From the NCBI GenBank assembly GCA_015063325.1, contig SVUK01000003.1, positions 1 through 64,000 on the forward strand: 64,000 nucleotides of DNA. The letters are read 5' to 3'. Positions 46,712 through 57,210 of the stretch are shown here, one piece after another. Below the pieces are notes generated by a model. That model was not told the origin of the DNA. It worked only from the letters and a program-made list of their open reading frames with translations, and made no database searches. The translations under genes were made by a program, and so were the position numbers. Each line of letters starts with the position of its first letter. The first letter of the stretch is position 1. This stretch comes from Oscillospiraceae bacterium (lineage in GTDB: Bacteria > Bacillota > Clostridia > Oscillospirales > CAG-272).

Positions 46712-48499
46712 TTATTTTGCTACTTCCGCAGATTTTTTCGTGGTGTATTCCAGCGGCATATCGTAGGCGGTTTCGTAAACGTTCTTCCATACAGCGTAGT
46801 TTTCGTCCATCAGGAATTGGATATTATCCTTATAGGAAAGCGCCTCGTTCGGATAAATCGGCGCCCCCACCGTAATAGTGTATTCCTGCACCGGAAAACC
46901 ATCCGGTCCGAGGTAATCCGAATCGCGCATAGTGATAAAACACGGCACCACCGGCACCTTGTTTTTCACCGCAAAACGATAAGCGCCCGGTTGGAGAGGC
47001 TTTGGCTTACGGTAGTTCCACCACATGCTTTGCTCGGGGTAGAACAGAACAAAATTTCCTTCCTGCAAAAGCTGATCGGTGGCTTTGATAAACTTTTGCA
47101 TGGTTTTGGTGTTGGAGGAAAGCGGCAGAGTGTAGAAATGGCGCATCAGGTAACCGTAAAACCCGGGGAACGAGGTGTAGTTCCCCTCCCGAATCACCCG
47201 GAACATCGACTTTTTCTTCTGCTTTGACGCCACGAACACCTCGTGCATGGCGAAGCTATCGAACGCGTTAAAATGGTTGCAGGTGATGACCGCGCCAGAT
47301 TGCAAATTCTTCAGGTTTTCAATGCCCCGGATCTCCCGAATAATCATATAGTGGTGCTTTTTGATGTAATTCAAAAAACGCTTGGCGCGAAAATAGGCGA
47401 TTTTCGTTTTGAGTTTTGCAACCGGACTGCGGCGGAGATAGTCAATCTCGTCCGGCTGGATTTGCCGAGAGGGGGGATCGTCCTCCACGTCAATCGAAAA
47501 CTTCCCTTCGCGCTCAAATTCGGCAATTTTTTTGACCACGGCAACGCGATCGGCGGCGCGAACGGTAGAATCCAGCATTTTTTGATAGTTGTCCTCGCGC
47601 GCAATCTCGGCTTTTGCCATTTCTCCTAAATTTTCACCAACGGCACGGTCACGGTCGCGGTCGGCATCGGTATAGGACGCCAGTTCGGCGCGCATGATGT
47701 CGGCGACCGGCGTACGATCGGAATACTCCCAAAAAAGATCCGCGTGTTTCGCGTTTTCAAAATGCCACGGCTTGTTTGCCATGATGTAATGAAGGAGATA
47801 GCCTTCCCGTTCGTCATAAGGATAGGAAAGTCCCTCGCAAACCTCGGTATTCCAGCGCTGATCCAAAAATTTGACATGGTCCTTGCAAATCAGATTGAGA
47901 TAGTCCTCATCCTGCGTGACAATAAAATTATAAACGCCCAACCGATGGACAAATTTTTCAAATACCTTGTGCCGCCGAAAAGCTTCGCAGTTGATCAGCA
48001 TAACGCCGGCATTGAAAAACTGATGCCGGGAAACGCCCACCACCTCTTCGCAATAGGTTCCGTAAATTTCCATTTGCTCCATAACCTGCTCATGGCAGGC
48101 GGCAAGGAGATAATCCGAAAGATCGGTATCGTACAAACGGGAAATATCCCCCTGCACAACGGTATCGCTATCCAAATAAAGCACCTTTCGGTATTGCGAA
48201 AACTGCTCGGCAATAAAAAGACGATAATAGGTGGTTTTGGTATAGTAATGGCGCACAGGAAGCCCTTCGGCAATCGTATTTAAATAGTCGGTCACATTTT
48301 CAAAACAAACCTCGGCATAGTCGTTTGCCAGCGAGGAAAGTGCGCTTTTCATCCCGTCGGACAAATCGGAATACAGAATATGAATGCGATAGCGCCGGTC
48401 TTTTGCCGCGTTTTGCAAAACCGAAAAAAGCGAAACCACGGTATATTTTGCAAATCTGTCGTCACAGGCATAGAAAACGGGAATGATTGATTGATTCAT
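46712..48499 (-). CDS. GT8-family glycosyltransferase fused to a PlsC-like acyltransferase
   Basis: N-term KVLYLDSDTVVQGDISRLYDTDL, FNAGVMLIN; C-term GAVITCNHFNAFDSF, FVLFYPEQSMWWNYRKPK. Confidence 0.88.
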   Translation of the reverse strand: MNQSIIPVFYACDDRFAKYTVVSLFSVLQNAAKDRRYRIHILYSDLSDGMKSALSSLANDYAEVCFENVTDYLNTIAEGLPVRHYYTKTTYYRLFIAEQFSQYRKVLYLDSDTVVQGDISRLYDTDLSDYLLAACHEQVMEQMEIYGTYCEEVVGVSRHQFFNAGVMLINCEAFRRHKVFEKFVHRLGVYNFIVTQDEDYLNLICKDHVKFLDQRWNTEVCEGLSYPYDEREGYLLHYIMANKPWHFENAKHADLFWEYSDRTPVADIMRAELASYTDADRDRDRAVGENLGEMAKAEIAREDNYQKMLDSTVRAADRVAVVKKIAEFEREGKFSIDVEDDPPSRQIQPDEIDYLRRSPVAKLKTKIAYFRAKRFLNYIKKHHYMIIREIRGIENLKNLQSGAVITCNHFNAFDSFAMHEVFVASKQKKKSMFRVIREGNYTSFPGFYGYLMRHFYTLPLSSNTKTMQKFIKATDQLLQEGNFVLFYPEQSMWWNYRKPKPLQPGAYRFAVKNKVPVVPCFITMRDSDYLGPDGFPVQEYTITVGAPIYPNEALSYKDNIQFLMDENYAVWKNVYETAYDMPLEYTTKKSAEVAK

Positions 48500-49335
48500 T
48501 TGTTTTTGCTCTCCGCATCAAATTTTTTGCGCAAGTAAAGATAGTCAAACAGGATATCGTCAAAGCAGAAATACCGGAAAATTTTATGCACTCGCGTGAC
48601 CTGCCATTGCTTGACGTTGTCGGTATGCGGATAGGGCAACCAGAACAACCGCTTGGAAAAATGGCGCACAACAGTATGTTTGTGCAAAAATTTCTGATCG
48701 TTGAACTTTTGTGGCAACATCTTTTTTTGCGTGGTAGAGCGAATGATTGCCGATTGGTCGGCAAAAACAAGTTTCTTTTTGCGAATCCAATCGCGCGCTT
48801 TGCCAAGCAGATTGGTTTCTTTCATGTATTTCAGATTGAAAAGCAGTACCCCTGCATTGACATAGTTTGGATGAATGAGGTATTTTCCGTAGTGGTCGCG
48901 CGCCGCCGCGTATTCGTAGCCTTCTACATCAATATCGTAAAGCAGGTGAATATCGCGGTTGAAGAGCAGATCGGCGTCCAAATAGAGCAGTTTGTCCGGC
49001 ATTCCGGGCACAAGATCGGCAAACAGACGAATGAGCGTATAGGGGGAACAATAGGCGCTCTCGTTTGGGCAACCGGCAAACTCGGCGCGGTAGTATTCGC
49101 CAACGTCCACAAGGATAACACGGCTTTCGGAATTGTATTCTCGCGCAACGCCCTCCAAAAAGGAAGCCATTTCTTCGGTAATGGGCGTATAGTTCGGCTT
49201 GAGTGCGGTCAGGTCCATCGTGTAAAGGTAAATGGTGACCGGTTCGTCGTTACGGCTCCGTTTGAAAATGGAAAGCGCACAGGTCAGAATGCCGTCAAAG
49301 ACCTTATCGTTTCCGCAGAATAAAAGGTTCATCAT
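48496..49335 (-). CDS. GT8-family glycosyltransferase
   Basis: KLLYLDADLLFNRDIHLLYDIDV, NAGVLLFNLKYM. Confidence 0.88.
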   Translation of the reverse strand: MMNLLFCGNDKVFDGILTCALSIFKRSRNDEPVTIYLYTMDLTALKPNYTPITEEMASFLEGVAREYNSESRVILVDVGEYYRAEFAGCPNESAYCSPYTLIRLFADLVPGMPDKLLYLDADLLFNRDIHLLYDIDVEGYEYAAARDHYGKYLIHPNYVNAGVLLFNLKYMKETNLLGKARDWIRKKKLVFADQSAIIRSTTQKKMLPQKFNDQKFLHKHTVVRHFSKRLFWLPYPHTDNVKQWQVTRVHKIFRYFCFDDILFDYLYLRKKFDAESKNK

Positions 49336-50147
49336 ATTTCGCTTTCCTCCTTCTTGATATACTGAATAACAACGCAATCGGAGCGTTCCGCGCGGCGGCA
49401 CATGGCCTCGTAAACGCGGTCCCTCAAGTCGGTCGTCCGCTCGCGCAAAGGAAGGTTTTCATCCGGAAAGAAAGGACCGTCCACATAGGTCACAATCTTC
49501 GGCTTTTTGGAATGCCGGCGCTTTTGGTAGGTGTTGGTAAAGCAGAAAACGGGCGCTCCGTACTTGATCGGATAATAGAACGACGTATCCGGAAACGGGC
49601 GAATTTTGGTGTAATAGGGCCAAATATGCGCCTCGGGATAGACCACCACCGCTTTCTTTTGCTTGATACGGTATTCAATTGCCGCAAGGAAATTGCGATA
49701 TGCCGCGCGATCATCGGGCAACGGAATTGCCCCCAGCGAAGGCGCAACTTTTCCAACTGCCGGAATAGAGACGTTGTTGGGGTGAACGATGATGTATTTA
49801 TCCTTGCTTTTTTGGATCATATTCGGCATGAACGCGTCGCCAATGTCCTGCGTGTGGTTGCCGTAAAGAAAATACCCTTGCTTTTGATACGGCTTTAACA
49901 CCTCCGCATTCTCAACGCGGTGGCGGAACTTGATCTTGGTGTAGAAAAATGCGATGGGAAAGGCGACAATGCGGTACCAAAAAAAGTGGGTCAACCGGCG
50001 GAAAAAGGATTTGCGGACATAAACGTAATCCTTGTCAATCTTGATCGGCTCAATCACGGCGGTGGAAAATTCGTCGGTCAGTTCATTTGAATAATAAATG
50101 ACCTTTCGCGTTTCGCGTTTTGGCTTTTCGTAATGCCGTTTTGCCAT
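49332..50147 (-). CDS. PlsC-like acyltransferase
   Basis: GYFLYGNHTQDIGDAFMPNM, AVVVYPEAHIWPYYTKIRPF. Confidence 0.85.
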   Translation of the reverse strand: MAKRHYEKPKRETRKVIYYSNELTDEFSTAVIEPIKIDKDYVYVRKSFFRRLTHFFWYRIVAFPIAFFYTKIKFRHRVENAEVLKPYQKQGYFLYGNHTQDIGDAFMPNMIQKSKDKYIIVHPNNVSIPAVGKVAPSLGAIPLPDDRAAYRNFLAAIEYRIKQKKAVVVYPEAHIWPYYTKIRPFPDTSFYYPIKYGAPVFCFTNTYQKRRHSKKPKIVTYVDGPFFPDENLPLRERTTDLRDRVYEAMCRRAERSDCVVIQYIKKEESEI

Positions 50148-50245
50148 TTCCACGTTCCCTTTCCATAAAAATATACAATTCCATAAAAACATACTATATC
50201 TATTGTATTATATCATATAATCTTTCTTTCGTCAAGAGCAAAAAA

Positions 50246-50277
50246 CGTCCCCGACCTGCCGCGGCAGGTCGGGGACG
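50246..50277. terminator. Loopless 32-bp perfect palindrome, likely the nifJ terminator
   Basis: CGTCCCCGACCTGCCG/CGGCAGGTCGGGGACG followed on the minus strand by TTTTTTGC. Confidence 0.75.
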
Positions 50278-50299
50278 CGTTCATTCCGCAAACGCGGAA

Positions 50300-53200
50300 T
50301 TATTCGTACAGTTTGCTCATTTTGAGCAAGCGTTGATATTTTGCCTTTGCGTTGGCGTCTGCCTTTTCAAAGAGCTCGGCGGCTCTTTCGGGGAAAGACT
50401 GTGCCAATCTTGCATAACGGGTCTCGGACTTAATAAAGTCTACATAATCCTTGCTCGGCTCTTTGGAGTCGATGGAGAGTTTATTTGCCTCCAGCGTGGG
50501 ATTGTAGCGGAACATCTGCCAGTAGCCTGCTTCCACAGCCTTCTTCATTTCAAGCTGGCAGTTCTGCATGCCGCCCTTCAGTCCGTGCATTTCGCAAGGA
50601 GCATAGCCGATGATGAGGGACGGACCATGATAAGCTTCCGCCTCTTTGAGCGCTTTGAGCAACTGGTTCATATCTGCGCCCATAGCGACCTGTGCAACAT
50701 AAACGTAGCCATAGGACATTGCAATTTCAGCAAGGTTCTTTTTGCCGATTGCCTTACCGGCTGCGGCAAACTGCGCCACCTGACCGATATTGGAAGCCTT
50801 GGAAGCCTGACCGCCGGTGTTGGAGTAGACCTCGGTATCAAAGACGAAAACGTTGACATCCTCGCCCGAAGCAAGTACATGGTCAAGTCCGCCGAAGCCG
50901 ATGTCGTATGCCCAGCCGTCGCCGCCGAAGATCCAAACCGACTTCTTGGCAAGATAATCTTTCTCGGCAAGAATCTTCTTCGCCTCGTCGCATCCGCATT
51001 TTTCCAGCATTGCAACGAGCGCCTTGGTTGCGGCGGCATTCTTTTCGCCGTCGTCAACGGTGTTCAGATATTCGTCGATAATCGCCTTCTTCTCGGCGTC
51101 CTCTACCTTTTCGCCCAAAGCCTTGATATAGCTGATCAGCTTTGCACGAACGGTCTTCTGACCGAGGGCAATACCCAAACCGTGCTCGGCGTTATCCTCA
51201 AACAGCGAGTTTGCCCAAGCCGGACCCTTGCCCGATTCGCGGTTAACCGTGTAGGGGGTTGCAGGAGCCGAGCCGCCCCAAATGGAGGAGCAACCGGTGG
51301 CGTTGGAAATATACATCCGCTCGCCGAAGAGCTGGGTGACGATGCGTGCATAAGAGGTCTCGGCGCATCCTGCGCAGGAACCGGAGAACTCAAGCAGCGG
51401 CTGTTTGAACTGGCTGCCCTTGACGGTTGCGTTGATCAGTTCCGGCTTTTCGGAAACGTTGGCTACAGCGTAGTCAAACGCTGCCTGCTGCTCGGATTCC
51501 TTCGCCTGCGAAACCATCTCGATGGCGAGTTTGGGAGCGGCGAGTTTTGCGGCGGCTTTTGCGGCAGCCTTGGGATCCAATTCAGGATTCTCGGCGGCAA
51601 CTGTCTTTTGCGCGTTCTCGATTGCCTTGTTGGAAACCGGGCAAGCTTTAACGCAAAGCGTACAACCCATGCAGTCCAGCGGACTGATTGCCATGGTGAA
51701 CTTATAGTTGGTCTTAATGACCGGCTTTTCGGTGAATTTGGTTACTGCCGGAGCCTTTGCGGCTTCCTCTTCGGTCATTGCAAACGGGCGAATGGCTGCG
51801 TGCGGGCAGACAAACGCGCAGTTGTTGCACTGAATGCAGTTTTCGGGATGCCAGGTAGGAACAAACACGGCAACACCGCGTTTTTCGTAAGCAGCGGAAC
51901 CCTGAGGGAACTGACCGTCAACGTATTTTTCAAATGCGGAAACGGGGAGGCTGTCGCCTGACATTGCGTCAACCGGTTCAACCACTTTGTTGACGAACTC
52001 TACAAGATCTGCGCGCGCACCGGTCACTTCGGCTTTAGGCGCGTCCTTGCCGGCGTTCTTCCAAGCGGTGGGAACGTCGATCTTCACAAAGGAATCCTTG
52101 CCGGCGTCGATGGCGGCATAGTTGAGGTCAACAATTGCCTGTCCTTTCTTGATGTAGGACTTGTATGCCATCTTCTTCATGTATTCAATCGCCTCTTCTG
52201 CAGGCAGAATCTTTGCCAGCGCGAAGAATGCCGACTGAAGCACGGTGTTTTTCACCTTTGCATTGCCGAGGTTGATAGCAATGGAGGTTGCGTTGATGGT
52301 ATAGAAATTGATATCATTGTTTGCAAGGTAGGATTTGACCGAATTGGGCAGGTGCTCGTCCAGTTCCTCGGGCTTCCACTGGCAGTCAAGCAGGAATGTG
52401 CCGCCCGGAACAATGTCGGAAACCATATCGTATTTGGTCAGGTATGCCTGGTTGTGGCAGGCAACAAAGTTTGCCTTGTTAATGTAGTAGGGGCTCTTGA
52501 TCGGCTTGTCACCGAAACGCAGGTGCGAAATGGTGATACCGCCGGTCTTCTTGGAGTCATACTGGAAGTAAGCCTGAATGAACTTGTCGGTATGGTCGCC
52601 GATGATCTTGATGGAGTTCTTGTTTGCACCGACGGTACCGTCGCCGCCCAGACCCCAGAACTTGCAGGAAATGGTGCCTGCAGCCGCGGTTACGGGCGCC
52701 GGCTTCTCGTCCAGCGAAAGTCCGGTCACATCATCTTTAATGCCAATGGTAAAGCTGTTCTTCGGCTTCTTGGCGTCCAAATTCTCGTAAACGGCGAAAA
52801 TGGAAGCCGGGGTGGTATCTTTGGAACCCAAACCGTAACGACCGCCGACCACAACATCCATCTTTCTGCCGGTCTGCGCCAGTGCGGCAACGACGTCCAA
52901 ATAGAGCGGATCACCCAGTGCGCCGGGCTCTTTGGTGCGGTCCAAAACCGCGATCTTCTTAACGGTTGCAGGAATTGCTTCCGCCAATTTGGCAGCCACG
53001 AACGGACGGTACAGACGAACCTTGACAAGTCCGACCTTTTCGCCTGCGGCAAGCATATAGTCGATCACTTCTTCGGCAACGTCGCAAACCGAACCCATAG
53101 CAACGATAATCTTTTCGGCATCGGGTGCGCCGTAGTAGTTGAAGAGTTTATAGTCGGTGCCCAGTTTGGCATTGACTTTGCCCATGTAATCTTCCACAAT

Positions 53201-53950
53201 GCCGGGGAGCGCCTGATAGTATTTGTTGCAGGCTTCTCTGTGCTGGAAGAAGATATCGCCGTTCTCTGCGGAGCCGCGCAAAGCCGGATGCTCGGGGTTC
53301 AGGGCGTGTTTGCGGAAAGCCGCAACGGCGTCCATATCCACCATTTCGGCAAGATCCTTGTAATCCCAAACTTCAATTTTCTGAATTTCGTGCGAGGTGC
53401 GGAAACCGTCGAAGAAGTTGAGGAACGGAACACGACCCTTAATGGAAGCCAGATGCGCAACGGCACCCAGGTCCATAATCTCCTGCTGGTTGGTCTCCGC
53501 CATCATGGCGAAACCGGTCTGACGGCAGGCATAGACGTCGGAATGGTCACCGAAAATGTTGAGCGCATGGGAAGCCACGCAGCGCGCCGAAACGTGAATA
53601 ACGCAGGGGAGAAGTTCACCGGCGATCTTATACATGTTCGGGATCATCAAAAGCAGACCCTGAGAAGCGGTGTAAGTGGTGGTGAGAGCGCCTGCTGCAA
53701 GAGAGCCGTGAACGGCGCCGGCAGCACCTGCCTCGGATTGCATTTCCATTACTTTAACGCGTTCGCCGAAAATGTTTCTTGCAGGTTCGCCGAAAACGTT
53801 TTTGTCGGTTGCCGACCAAGTGTCGGTAACCTCAGCCATCGGGGAAGAAGGCGTAATTGGGTAGATTGCGGCAACTTCCGTAAACGCATAGGAAACATGC
53901 GCCGCGGCGGTGTTGCCATCCATGGACAGTTTCTTTCTTTGAATTGCCAT
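50300..53950 (-). CDS. nifJ: Pyruvate:ferredoxin (flavodoxin) oxidoreductase
   Basis: MDGNTAAAHVSYAFTEVAAIYPITPSSPMAE; two 4Fe-4S motifs CIQCNNCAFVCP and CMGCTLCVKACP; GDGWAYDIGFGG. Confidence 0.97.
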   Translation of the reverse strand: MAIQRKKLSMDGNTAAAHVSYAFTEVAAIYPITPSSPMAEVTDTWSATDKNVFGEPARNIFGERVKVMEMQSEAGAAGAVHGSLAAGALTTTYTASQGLLLMIPNMYKIAGELLPCVIHVSARCVASHALNIFGDHSDVYACRQTGFAMMAETNQQEIMDLGAVAHLASIKGRVPFLNFFDGFRTSHEIQKIEVWDYKDLAEMVDMDAVAAFRKHALNPEHPALRGSAENGDIFFQHREACNKYYQALPGIVEDYMGKVNAKLGTDYKLFNYYGAPDAEKIIVAMGSVCDVAEEVIDYMLAAGEKVGLVKVRLYRPFVAAKLAEAIPATVKKIAVLDRTKEPGALGDPLYLDVVAALAQTGRKMDVVVGGRYGLGSKDTTPASIFAVYENLDAKKPKNSFTIGIKDDVTGLSLDEKPAPVTAAAGTISCKFWGLGGDGTVGANKNSIKIIGDHTDKFIQAYFQYDSKKTGGITISHLRFGDKPIKSPYYINKANFVACHNQAYLTKYDMVSDIVPGGTFLLDCQWKPEELDEHLPNSVKSYLANNDINFYTINATSIAINLGNAKVKNTVLQSAFFALAKILPAEEAIEYMKKMAYKSYIKKGQAIVDLNYAAIDAGKDSFVKIDVPTAWKNAGKDAPKAEVTGARADLVEFVNKVVEPVDAMSGDSLPVSAFEKYVDGQFPQGSAAYEKRGVAVFVPTWHPENCIQCNNCAFVCPHAAIRPFAMTEEEAAKAPAVTKFTEKPVIKTNYKFTMAISPLDCMGCTLCVKACPVSNKAIENAQKTVAAENPELDPKAAAKAAAKLAAPKLAIEMVSQAKESEQQAAFDYAVANVSEKPELINATVKGSQFKQPLLEFSGSCAGCAETSYARIVTQLFGERMYISNATGCSSIWGGSAPATPYTVNRESGKGPAWANSLFEDNAEHGLGIALGQKTVRAKLISYIKALGEKVEDAEKKAIIDEYLNTVDDGEKNAAATKALVAMLEKCGCDEAKKILAEKDYLAKKSVWIFGGDGWAYDIGFGGLDHVLASGEDVNVFVFDTEVYSNTGGQASKASNIGQVAQFAAAGKAIGKKNLAEIAMSYGYVYVAQVAMGADMNQLLKALKEAEAYHGPSLIIGYAPCEMHGLKGGMQNCQLEMKKAVEAGYWQMFRYNPTLEANKLSIDSKEPSKDYVDFIKSETRYARLAQSFPERAAELFEKADANAKAKYQRLLKMSKLYE

Positions 53951-54170
53951 AGTGGATAAAACCTCCTGTTTTTGTTTGAAAATTGTCATTGTTCTGACAG
54001 ACCATATGTCATCAGTGTATATTTTAACATATATATAAAAAAAAGTAAAGGGATTTTTTTATTTTTTTCCGAAAATCAAAAGTTTTTTTTGGAAATACAA
54101 CAAGCAAAATCCAAAAAGGTCGGCGCGTCCGAAAACACACCGACCACCGAAAAAATCGGAAATCTGCCAA

Positions 54171-55313
54171 TCAAAAAAGAATCTCGCGAACGGCGTTAGC
54201 AAAAATGTGGGTCTGTTCCAATGTGTTCTCATCTCCAAAGCTGACGCGCAAAGCGCCCCCCGGAGGAGTTCCCAGCGTTTTGTGGGCAAGCGCCGCGCAA
54301 TGAAACCCTGCCCGAACGCATATTCCGCGTTTGTCAAGCTCCGCCGCAAGCGGTTCAGAGCCAAGACGGTCCGACCAAAAAGAGAATACCGAACCCGAAA
54401 AATGCTGCGCGGCAACAGTAATGCCCGGAACAGTTTGCAATTCGTCGGCAAGACTTTCCCAAAGCAGTTTTTCATGCAATCGTACGCTGGCAAAAGAACG
54501 TACACGGAACAGTTTCAACCCCTCTCGCAACCCGGCAATTGCCGGAAGCGGAAGCGTTCCGGCTTCGTATCGCTCAGGAGGGTCTTCCGGCATTTCGGGA
54601 TTCAGCGAACCAACGCCGCTCCCTCCTTGCAAAATCGGCTCCAAAACTGTATCCTTATCCAAGATCAAAAGACCTACGCCTTGCGGACCGCAAAGTCCTT
54701 TATGCCCGGGAATACAGACCGCATTTGCAGAAAATGCCTTCAGATCGGTCGGCATATGCCCTGCCGACTGCGCCGCGTCGACAACGAATCGTATCCCGTA
54801 CCGCCGGCAAAGCGCCCCGATTTTTGCCACCGGCAAAACCGCCGAGCAAACATTGGAAGCATGCGTACATACCAGAAGTTTGGTGTTGGGACGGATCCGC
54901 TCGCGGATCCCGTTAAGGATCATTTCAGGGGTTGCGGTCGGGTCGGCTGCAAAAGTGGGAAAAACGGTGTAGGTGATCTTCCCTTCCTTTGCCAGTTTCC
55001 AAACCGGACGAAATACGGCGTTGTGCTCCAGATCCGAAAGAAGAACATGATCCCCGTTTCTAAGACTTCCGCAAATTGCCTGATTGAGCGCCGCGGTGGC
55101 ACCGGCGGTAAAAACAACCTGCTCCGGCAAATCCGCACCGAACGCTTTTGCCGCCTCGGAGCGGCAGTCGTAAAGCAACTCCGCGGCTTGTAAAGAGGAG
55201 CGATAGGCGCCCCTGCCGGCATTTCCGGCGCAGATTTTCAAGCATTCGCAAACGCCATCCACCACCGCGGACGGTTTTGGAAAACTCGTTGCCGCGTGAT
55301 CAAAATAGATCAT
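54171..55313 (-). CDS. Class-V cysteine desulfurase family protein (TIGR01977-like)
   Basis: MIYFDHAATSFPKPSAV, GDHVLLSDLEHNAVFRP, DAAQSAGHMPTD, PGHKGLCGPQG. Confidence 0.92.
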   Translation of the reverse strand: MIYFDHAATSFPKPSAVVDGVCECLKICAGNAGRGAYRSSLQAAELLYDCRSEAAKAFGADLPEQVVFTAGATAALNQAICGSLRNGDHVLLSDLEHNAVFRPVWKLAKEGKITYTVFPTFAADPTATPEMILNGIRERIRPNTKLLVCTHASNVCSAVLPVAKIGALCRRYGIRFVVDAAQSAGHMPTDLKAFSANAVCIPGHKGLCGPQGVGLLILDKDTVLEPILQGGSGVGSLNPEMPEDPPERYEAGTLPLPAIAGLREGLKLFRVRSFASVRLHEKLLWESLADELQTVPGITVAAQHFSGSVFSFWSDRLGSEPLAAELDKRGICVRAGFHCAALAHKTLGTPPGGALRVSFGDENTLEQTHIFANAVREILF

Positions 55314-55549
55314 ACTTTTCCGCCTCCGCGCGTACGGAATCCGGCGCCTCGCAAAAGCCGCCGCACCATTCGATCCTGCTCGCAGGGATAGGAGACGGCA
55401 TAAGCGCACCCGAATCCGGTTGCCGCCGGGTCGTTGCGGACAACGGTTGCCGAAATACCGCCGCGCGCAAGTACTTCTCTCGCGCGCATTGCCTGCGTGA
55501 TCGCCCCGATGGGCAAAAGGCACAGTTCGCCGTTTGTTTGAACCGGCAT
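55310..55549 (-). CDS. DUF3343 protein
   Basis: AITQAMRAREVLARGGISATVVRNDPAATGFGCAYAVSYPCEQ; ATGA overlap with the desulfurase. Confidence 0.75.
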   Translation of the reverse strand: MPVQTNGELCLLPIGAITQAMRAREVLARGGISATVVRNDPAATGFGCAYAVSYPCEQDRMVRRLLRGAGFRTRGGGKV

Positions 55550-55653
55550 TTGTTGATTCCTCCTTCCCTTTTTTTACAATAAAATCCGAGGGTTTCCCCT
55601 CTGTTTCAGTTTATGAAAAAGAGACCGCTCGGGTGCGCGGCAAAAGCCAAAAA

Positions 55654-55676
55654 GGGCGCGCCAGAAAGGCGCGCCC
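55654..55676 (-). terminator. Terminator of the ABC operon
   Basis: GGGCGCGCC-AGAAA-GGCGCGCCC, T-run on the minus strand. Confidence 0.85.
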
Positions 55677-55755
55677 TCAATGCATTTCCTACGAAAAAAT
55701 TCTGCGATTTTTCAAATGATCTTATCAAATCTCTTTACGGTTTAACCTTATCAAA

Positions 55756-57210
55756 TCAAACCTCTTTGCGGTCGAAAGCGTCAAACGCCGTCCAAAGAAA
55801 GACAACCATATGCAGGAGCAACACCACAACCGCCGTTCCAACCGTCTGGCGCGGAAAAATGGAGGTACCGCGCAAAATCTGGGAAAGATTGATGTTTGCA
55901 AAAATCAAATATCTTCCCCAGTCCGCTCCCACCAGCGCAAGAATGGAATTGACGGTATTGCCGCCGTAAAGGACAAGTAAACTGATACCAACCGCCGCTC
56001 CCGAATTACGGAACAGCGACGAGATCATAAACGCGAGCGTGGACAAAACCACCATAGAGACGAGCTCCAACAGGTAATTGCCCACAAGGGATAAAATCGG
56101 CGATGAGCGTTTGATCTCCCCTCCTGCCGCCGTAATCGCAGGCAGGAAGAAATCGCCCCCTCCGCAAAACAGAATGCCGAACAGGATATTTCCAACCAGC
56201 AAAGTAAGGAAAAACAGCCCCAAATGGATCAACAGCGAACAGTATTTGGCAAGCAAAATCTTCCAACGGGACGCCGGCGTCATCAGCAAGAATTTGATTG
56301 TCCCCTTTCCAAACTCGCCTGCCACCATGCCGGCGGCAACGATGATGCTAAAAATCAGAGCAATCGAGGTCATGGAAACCGTGGTGTTCAGCGTGTCCCA
56401 CAGGTGACTGGTTTCGGTGGACCCACTTCCCAAATTCAGCATGGTATTCGTCAACCGGAAAGAATCTTCCGGGTTGACGCGAATGTTGTTTTCCAGGCGA
56501 TATTTCAGCAAAACGTACTGGTCTTTCGCAGCTTCCAGCGTCTCGCGCACCTGTTCGGGATTGCTTTCGGCGTAGACCTCCACCCGGCGCAAATTCAAAA
56601 GCGCGTTGCTCATTTGCAAGGCAACATTGTATCTCCAATCCTCGCCGGACGGCGGAATCTCGTTCTCTATACAGAATTGGTATCCGGCGTTTGCCGCCTC
56701 GGCAAAGGTCGGATTTGCGGCGTACATCCTTTCGTTCTGCTCGATCAGATAGCGGTAATACCCCCGGTAATTGTCCGCGCGGATCAAAGTCTCCATCCAT
56801 GCGGCAAACTCGGCGTTTTCGCTCACTTTTGCCTCAGCGTACAGCTCTGTAATATCGGTAGAATACCGCCAATCCTTCCGCTCGGTCACACAATCCAAAA
56901 GAATTTGAAACCGGTAAAGTTCTTTTTGATAATATCTTCTCTGCTCCGGGGTGACCTCTTCGTTTTGCAGTTGTTCCCGATAGAACGCGATCTCATCTTC
57001 AAAGGATTTGGAAAGCGCGGTCGGGTCTTCATAGCCCCAGTCGTCGGTCACACGGGTCAAAACGCCGATCAACGCGGAGAATCCCAAGGACACAACCAAA
57101 ATAACGATTAAACCGATCCAAACAAGTTTTCGGCGACGAAGCTTCAGATTCTCATTGCCGACAAGTGCCCAAAATTCAGCCAATCTGATCGCCCCCTTTC
57201 GTAATTTCAA
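55756..57210 (-). CDS. ABC-2-type transporter permease
   Basis: MVAGEFGKGTIKFLLMTPASRWKILLAKY, several TM segments (start uncertain). Confidence 0.85.
   Translation of the reverse strand: MKLRKGAIRLAEFWALVGNENLKLRRRKLVWIGLIVILVVSLGFSALIGVLTRVTDDWGYEDPTALSKSFEDEIAFYREQLQNEEVTPEQRRYYQKELYRFQILLDCVTERKDWRYSTDITELYAEAKVSENAEFAAWMETLIRADNYRGYYRYLIEQNERMYAANPTFAEAANAGYQFCIENEIPPSGEDWRYNVALQMSNALLNLRRVEVYAESNPEQVRETLEAAKDQYVLLKYRLENNIRVNPEDSFRLTNTMLNLGSGSTETSHLWDTLNTTVSMTSIALIFSIIVAAGMVAGEFGKGTIKFLLMTPASRWKILLAKYCSLLIHLGLFFLTLLVGNILFGILFCGGGDFFLPAITAAGGEIKRSSPILSLVGNYLLELVSMVVLSTLAFMISSLFRNSGAAVGISLLVLYGGNTVNSILALVGADWGRYLIFANINLSQILRGTSIFPRQTVGTAVVVLLLHMVVFLWTAFDAFDRKEV

Noticed and set aside
52352-53959. 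535-aa plus-strand ORF opposite nifJ
   Set aside because: Antisense to highly conserved PFOR sequence; no RBS or motif.
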